Shown: piece by piece, positions 61,297-64,000 of the stretch
How positions within the stretch are numbered: position 1 is the stretch's first letter
Layout of the letters: every line of letters begins with the position of its first letter
Origin: Edaphobacter modestus
GTDB taxonomy: Bacteria > Acidobacteriota > Terriglobia > Terriglobales > Acidobacteriaceae
Direction: 5' to 3'
Assembly (NCBI RefSeq): GCF_004217555.1
Contig: NZ_SHKW01000007.1
Span: forward strand, 124,001-188,000
Length of the DNA: 64,000 nt
Notes under the pieces: generated by a model
Databases searched by the model: none
What the model was told of the DNA's origin: nothing
The model's input: only the letters and a program-made list of their open reading frames with translations
Made by a program: the position numbers and the translations under genes

Positions 61297-62403
61297 GTGA
61301 CAATTGAAATGAATATTTCCAAAATATTAGTCGCTGAATGTTCTATACCTCTGCCGCGGGTCCTTCGCCTTGGCGCAGTCGAGATCCGCACAAGAGACTA
61401 TGTCGTCATTCGGATTGAAACTGAGGAGGGGCCAGCAGGAGAAGCGATCGGCTACCCTCGTGGAACACCACTCTTTGAAACCTTAAACGGTATGGGTCGC
61501 CGCATCCTTGGCAAGGATGTGCAGATGAGAAGGCGCGTTATGTCTGATCTTGAACATTCAAACATCCCGGCAAGGGCCGCACTCACCCGCGGACTAAGTT
61601 TGATTGATATTGCTCTTTGGGATATTGCATGCAAAAGTGCGGCGCAACCGCTCTTTCAATACGTGGGTGGCCTTAGGACATCCACTGAGACGACACAAGT
61701 GGCTGGCTACTATATCGATCAACGTTCCATCTCCGAAGTCGTTGATGAGATCGGTCATTTGCAAGACGAAGGTTGTAGCAGGGTAAAGATCATGCTCAAA
61801 GGAGATGACTCAAAGTTCGACGTTAAATATGCGGAGGCGGCAGCCCAGAAAATGCCAGGTCGTGTTGCAGCGGATGCACATTGGAGTTGGACTACTTTGA
61901 CCGAGGCTCGGAGAACATCCCGTTATCTCGACTGCCTTGGATTAGATTTTCTTGAAGATCCTTTCCCTGCGTCCGATTGGCGCCTGACTCACGAATTGCG
62001 CCGTGACATGGTGACCCCAATTGCTGCAGGCGAAGATGTCTTCGGTGCACAAACGATTTCAGATTTAGTAGCCGGTATAGACATCTTGCGCGTCGATGCC
62101 ACGACGATGGGAGGGATTACCGGCGCGATCGAAGCAATTAGCCTGGCGGCCGGCAGAGGAAGAACGGTCCTACCTCATGTTTTCTGGCCACTTCATGTAC
62201 ATTTGGCCAGTGCCTTTCCCACTGTAGAGGGAGTTGAGGTAATTCCTATAACTTATGGTGCAGATCCGCTGGACCGCCTGCTTACGCACATGCCTGTCAC
62301 TAAGGACGGGAGAATGATCCCAAATGAGCAGCCGGGTGTAGGAATCCACATCCGATGGGATGCCGTAGAGCAGCTTTCCAGTCGCCACGCCGTCATAGCC
62401 TAA
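61297..62403 (+). CDS. Enolase-superfamily acid-sugar dehydratase (mandelate racemase/muconate lactonising type)
   Basis: 368 residues; start is GTG at 61297 or ATG at 61309, neither with a strong ribosome-binding site. The barrel shows RVKIMLKGD (strand 2 Lys), VAADAHWSW (first metal Asp), DFLEDPFPASDW (Glu), AAGEDVFG (Glu), LRVDATTMGG and LPHVFWPLHVHL (His at strand 7-8). This pattern is closest to the mandelate-racemase subgroup that dehydrates aldonic or aldaric acids to 2-keto-3-deoxy acids. It fits a route in which the PQQ enzyme makes an acid, this enzyme dehydrates it, and SDRs plus the E1 enzyme finish the job. Confidence 0.85.
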   Translation: MTIEMNISKILVAECSIPLPRVLRLGAVEIRTRDYVVIRIETEEGPAGEAIGYPRGTPLFETLNGMGRRILGKDVQMRRRVMSDLEHSNIPARAALTRGLSLIDIALWDIACKSAAQPLFQYVGGLRTSTETTQVAGYYIDQRSISEVVDEIGHLQDEGCSRVKIMLKGDDSKFDVKYAEAAAQKMPGRVAADAHWSWTTLTEARRTSRYLDCLGLDFLEDPFPASDWRLTHELRRDMVTPIAAGEDVFGAQTISDLVAGIDILRVDATTMGGITGAIEAISLAAGRGRTVLPHVFWPLHVHLASAFPTVEGVEVIPITYGADPLDRLLTHMPVTKDGRMIPNEQPGVGIHIRWDAVEQLSSRHAVIA

Positions 62404-62583
62404 GGTCTACTAAGTCGGTTATTTAAAGTAGTAGCGATTCTTTCAGCTCCGTACAAGCGAGTGTGGTCTAATGGGTGCCGTTAGCTACCTATCTCAAAGG
62501 AGCCCACATTGGCCTGATCGGCCCCGGTAATTCTGAGCCAGTTGCGATGTTAGTCTTCGGCAAAATCTGAAGGGAGATTTTGC

Positions 62584-63692
62584 ATGAAGAAGAAGCGCTT
62601 TTCAGTGGAGCAGATTGTGGCCGTGCTGAAGCAGGCAGAACTGGGCGTGCCTGTGGCGGAGGTGATTCGCAAGGTTGGGATCAGCGAGCAGACCTTTTAT
62701 CGATGGAAGAAGCAATACGTTGGCATGGAGACCGATCAGGCTCGGCAGATGAAGCAACTGCAGGAAGAGAACAGCCGGTTGAAACAACTGGTTGCAGATC
62801 TGAGCCTGGATAAGACGATGCTGCAGGATGTGCTCAGAAAAAAGTTCTGTAGCCCTCGGGACGCCGTCCGATGGTCGATCATTTACGCGACCGGTATCGG
62901 GCGAGCGAGCGCATGCCTGCCGGGTTCTTCTGATGGTGCGAGGCACGTATCGCTATCAGAGTCATCAGGAACCCTGGACGGAGTTGCGGATGCGGATACG
63001 CGAGATCGCACAGAGCAGAGTGCGTTACGGGTACCGCAAGATCCGCGTACTGCTGAACCGCGAGGGCTGGGCTGTTGGGAAGCATCTGGTGTATCGGCTG
63101 TATAAGGAAGAGGGCTTGGCCTTGAAGAAGCGGCCACAGCGCAAGAGAAAAGCGGTACGGCACCGGGAAGAACGCTTCGTCGCGACAGCGCCCAACCAGG
63201 CATGGAGCGTCGACTTCGTGGCCGATCAGTTGCACGATGGCACACGCTTCCGCGCCTTGACGATCCTCGATGTTTACACGCGGGAAGGCGTTGCTATCGA
63301 AGCTGGCCAGAGCTTGAAAGGAGAAGATGTGGTGCGAGTGCTAAACCGAGTAAAACAGCAACGTGGAGTGCCGAAGTTCTTGTTCTGCGACAACGGAAGC
63401 GAGTTCACCAGTCAAGCCATGGACCTATGGGCCTACCAGAATGGAATGAAGATCGACTTCTCCCGCCCTGGCAAGCCGACCGACAACGCGTACGTGGAAT
63501 CGTTCAACGGAACCTTCCGAGCCGAGTGCTTGAATGCCCACTGGTTTGGGACGCTGGCCGAAGCAAAAACGGCTGATCGAGGAATGGCGTCAGGAATACA
63601 ATGAGAGTCGTCCTCACCGATCTCTCGGTGAACGAACGCCGAGCGAGTTCGCCAGTGAGTACGCGGCTAGCCGCGTACTCACTGCAACCTAA
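62584..63692 (+). pseudogene. IS3-family transposase OrfAB, several lesions
   Basis: OrfA is readable (KKKRFSVEQIVAVLKQAELG, QTFYRWKKQYVGM, leucine-zipper region) up to AGA AAA AAG, an A AAA AAG slippery site near 62838-62845. The -1 frame meets TAG within two codons. OrfB then needs a second shift near 62912 (RYRASER / ACRVLLMVRGTYRY) and a third at about 63566, where five A bases replace four before the LIEEWRQEYNESRPHRSLGE end. DDE residues survive (WSVDFVADQLHDG, LFCDNGSEF, YVESFNGTFRAE). It cannot make active transposase. Confidence 0.8.
63653..63684. repeat. Perfect 32-bp palindrome at the 3' end of the IS transposase
   Basis: CAGTGAGTACGCGG-CTAG-CCGCGTACTCACTG, fully self-complementary. 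It lies inside the last codons of OrfB (EYAASRVLTAT) and 40 bases from the right end of the element. It may act as a terminator that blocks read-through, or be a fold-back duplication. Confidence 0.7.
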
Positions 63693-63724
63693 ACCAGCCG
63701 AAGACTAACTCTAGGCTTGGTACA

Positions 63725-63819
63725 GAAATCCTGGTCCGATCATCGAGAAGCTTTGAAAAGAGAGTTTCGGCAGAGTAATATTGCGGGACTGTTTAGAACT
63801 ATTGGTTATTGAGCGCCAA
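63725..63819. other. Short gap after the IS element
   Basis: Nothing recognised. Confidence 0.4.
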
Positions 63820-64000
63820 ATGCCCGTTCCCCAAAACGCCGCCTCAAATCAGCGAGGCGCACCCTGTTTCCACATGGAACGTCTACGTGTCCGACGCAGA
63901 GCGCCGCTCGATCAGGTTGTTACCACCATTCAGTGGTGGGAGCGAGCTGTTTCTGTTGCGATCTTCACCACGGTTATAGCTGGCTTGTCCGGCTGCCGGC
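63820..64000 (+). CDS. Possible membrane-protein start, cut by window end
   Basis: An open frame of 60 codons from ATG at 63820 to the edge. It has a polar, Arg-rich N-terminus and then a hydrophobic segment (WERAVSVAIFTTVIAGLSGC). No ribosome-binding site is evident and no family is recognised. Confidence 0.3.
   Translation, partial: MPVPQNAASNQRGAPCFHMERLRVRRRAPLDQVVTTIQWWERAVSVAIFTTVIAGLSGCR

Larger units (their letters stand above)
62534..63724 (+). mobile_element. IS3-family (IS407-like) insertion sequence, decayed
   Basis: 1191 bases with 28-base ends sharing GTTAGTCTTCGGC: left TGAGCCAGTTGCGATG then GTTAGTC..., right read inward TGTACCAAGCCTAGA then GTTAGTC.... The last positions differ between ends. 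No target duplication was seen (TTC before, GAA after). The transposase genes are damaged. Confidence 0.8.

Overview
The window looks like an accessory-rich stretch of an Acidobacteriota chromosome (class Terriglobia, the Granulicella/Edaphobacter/Terriglobus type). This is an inference from gene content: two ~1170-residue Oar-like TonB-dependent receptors with an N-terminal carboxypeptidase-regulatory domain, a membrane-anchored winged-helix regulator, DUF2950 and DUF3300 proteins, a GlcG-type protein, a GH92 glycosidase and several Tat-exported TIM-barrel isomerases. No rRNA or CRISPR array was seen.

Layout. 0-11 kb: the end of a lactonase-family protein, a tRNA-Phe-like remnant, a membrane-anchored winged-helix regulator, an internally deleted GH31 glycosidase, a TonB receptor, and a secreted protein broken by an IS3 element next to a truncated second copy of the regulator. 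11-24 kb: S9 peptidase, frameshifted serine recombinase, Tat isomerase, FtsX-like fragment with two tiny membrane proteins, GH92 mannosidase, IS481, GlcG-like protein and an alpha/beta hydrolase. Three related res-like repeats lie in this part. 24-26 kb: an IS91-transposase/beta-lactamase chimeric frame and an IS110 element. 27-28.4 kb: a compact TssD(Hcp)-amidase-exported protein cassette, read as an orphan type VI effector/immunity unit. 29-33 kb: histidine kinase, FixJ-type regulator and receiver protein, then a decayed RND efflux pump and a headless OmpR-type regulator. 33-43 kb: ISNCY element and remnant, a MobF-relaxase-like fragment, a membrane protein, a BrkB/YihY protein, a patatin lipoprotein lacking its catalytic Asp region, IS66 and Dyp-peroxidase scraps, a DUF2950-DUF3300-OmpA run and an IS6 scrap.

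43.7-62.4 kb is the most coherent part: a catabolic island. It has a TPR protein divergent from a TonB receptor, then on one strand a fused E1 (TPP) dehydrogenase, two small muconolactone-isomerase-like proteins, two SDR dehydrogenases, a cyclase-family hydrolase, a Tat-exported sugar isomerase/epimerase, a PQQ dehydrogenase with an internal cytochrome c domain, and a TIM-barrel/ThuA fusion closed by a strong hairpin. An IclR regulator, a VOC protein and an enolase-superfamily dehydratase follow. Similar TACTAT...ATAGTR inverted repeats occur upstream of the IclR gene and of the dehydratase. My reading is import, periplasmic oxidation and stepwise breakdown of a plant-derived (poly)hydroxylated compound under IclR control. 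The substrate cannot be named from sequence.

The window ends with a decayed IS3-family element and the possible start of another gene. Mobile elements and broken genes are unusually dense (IS3 x2, IS481, IS91, IS110, ISNCY x4 in varying decay, IS66, IS6), so 0-43 kb reads as a rearranged island.
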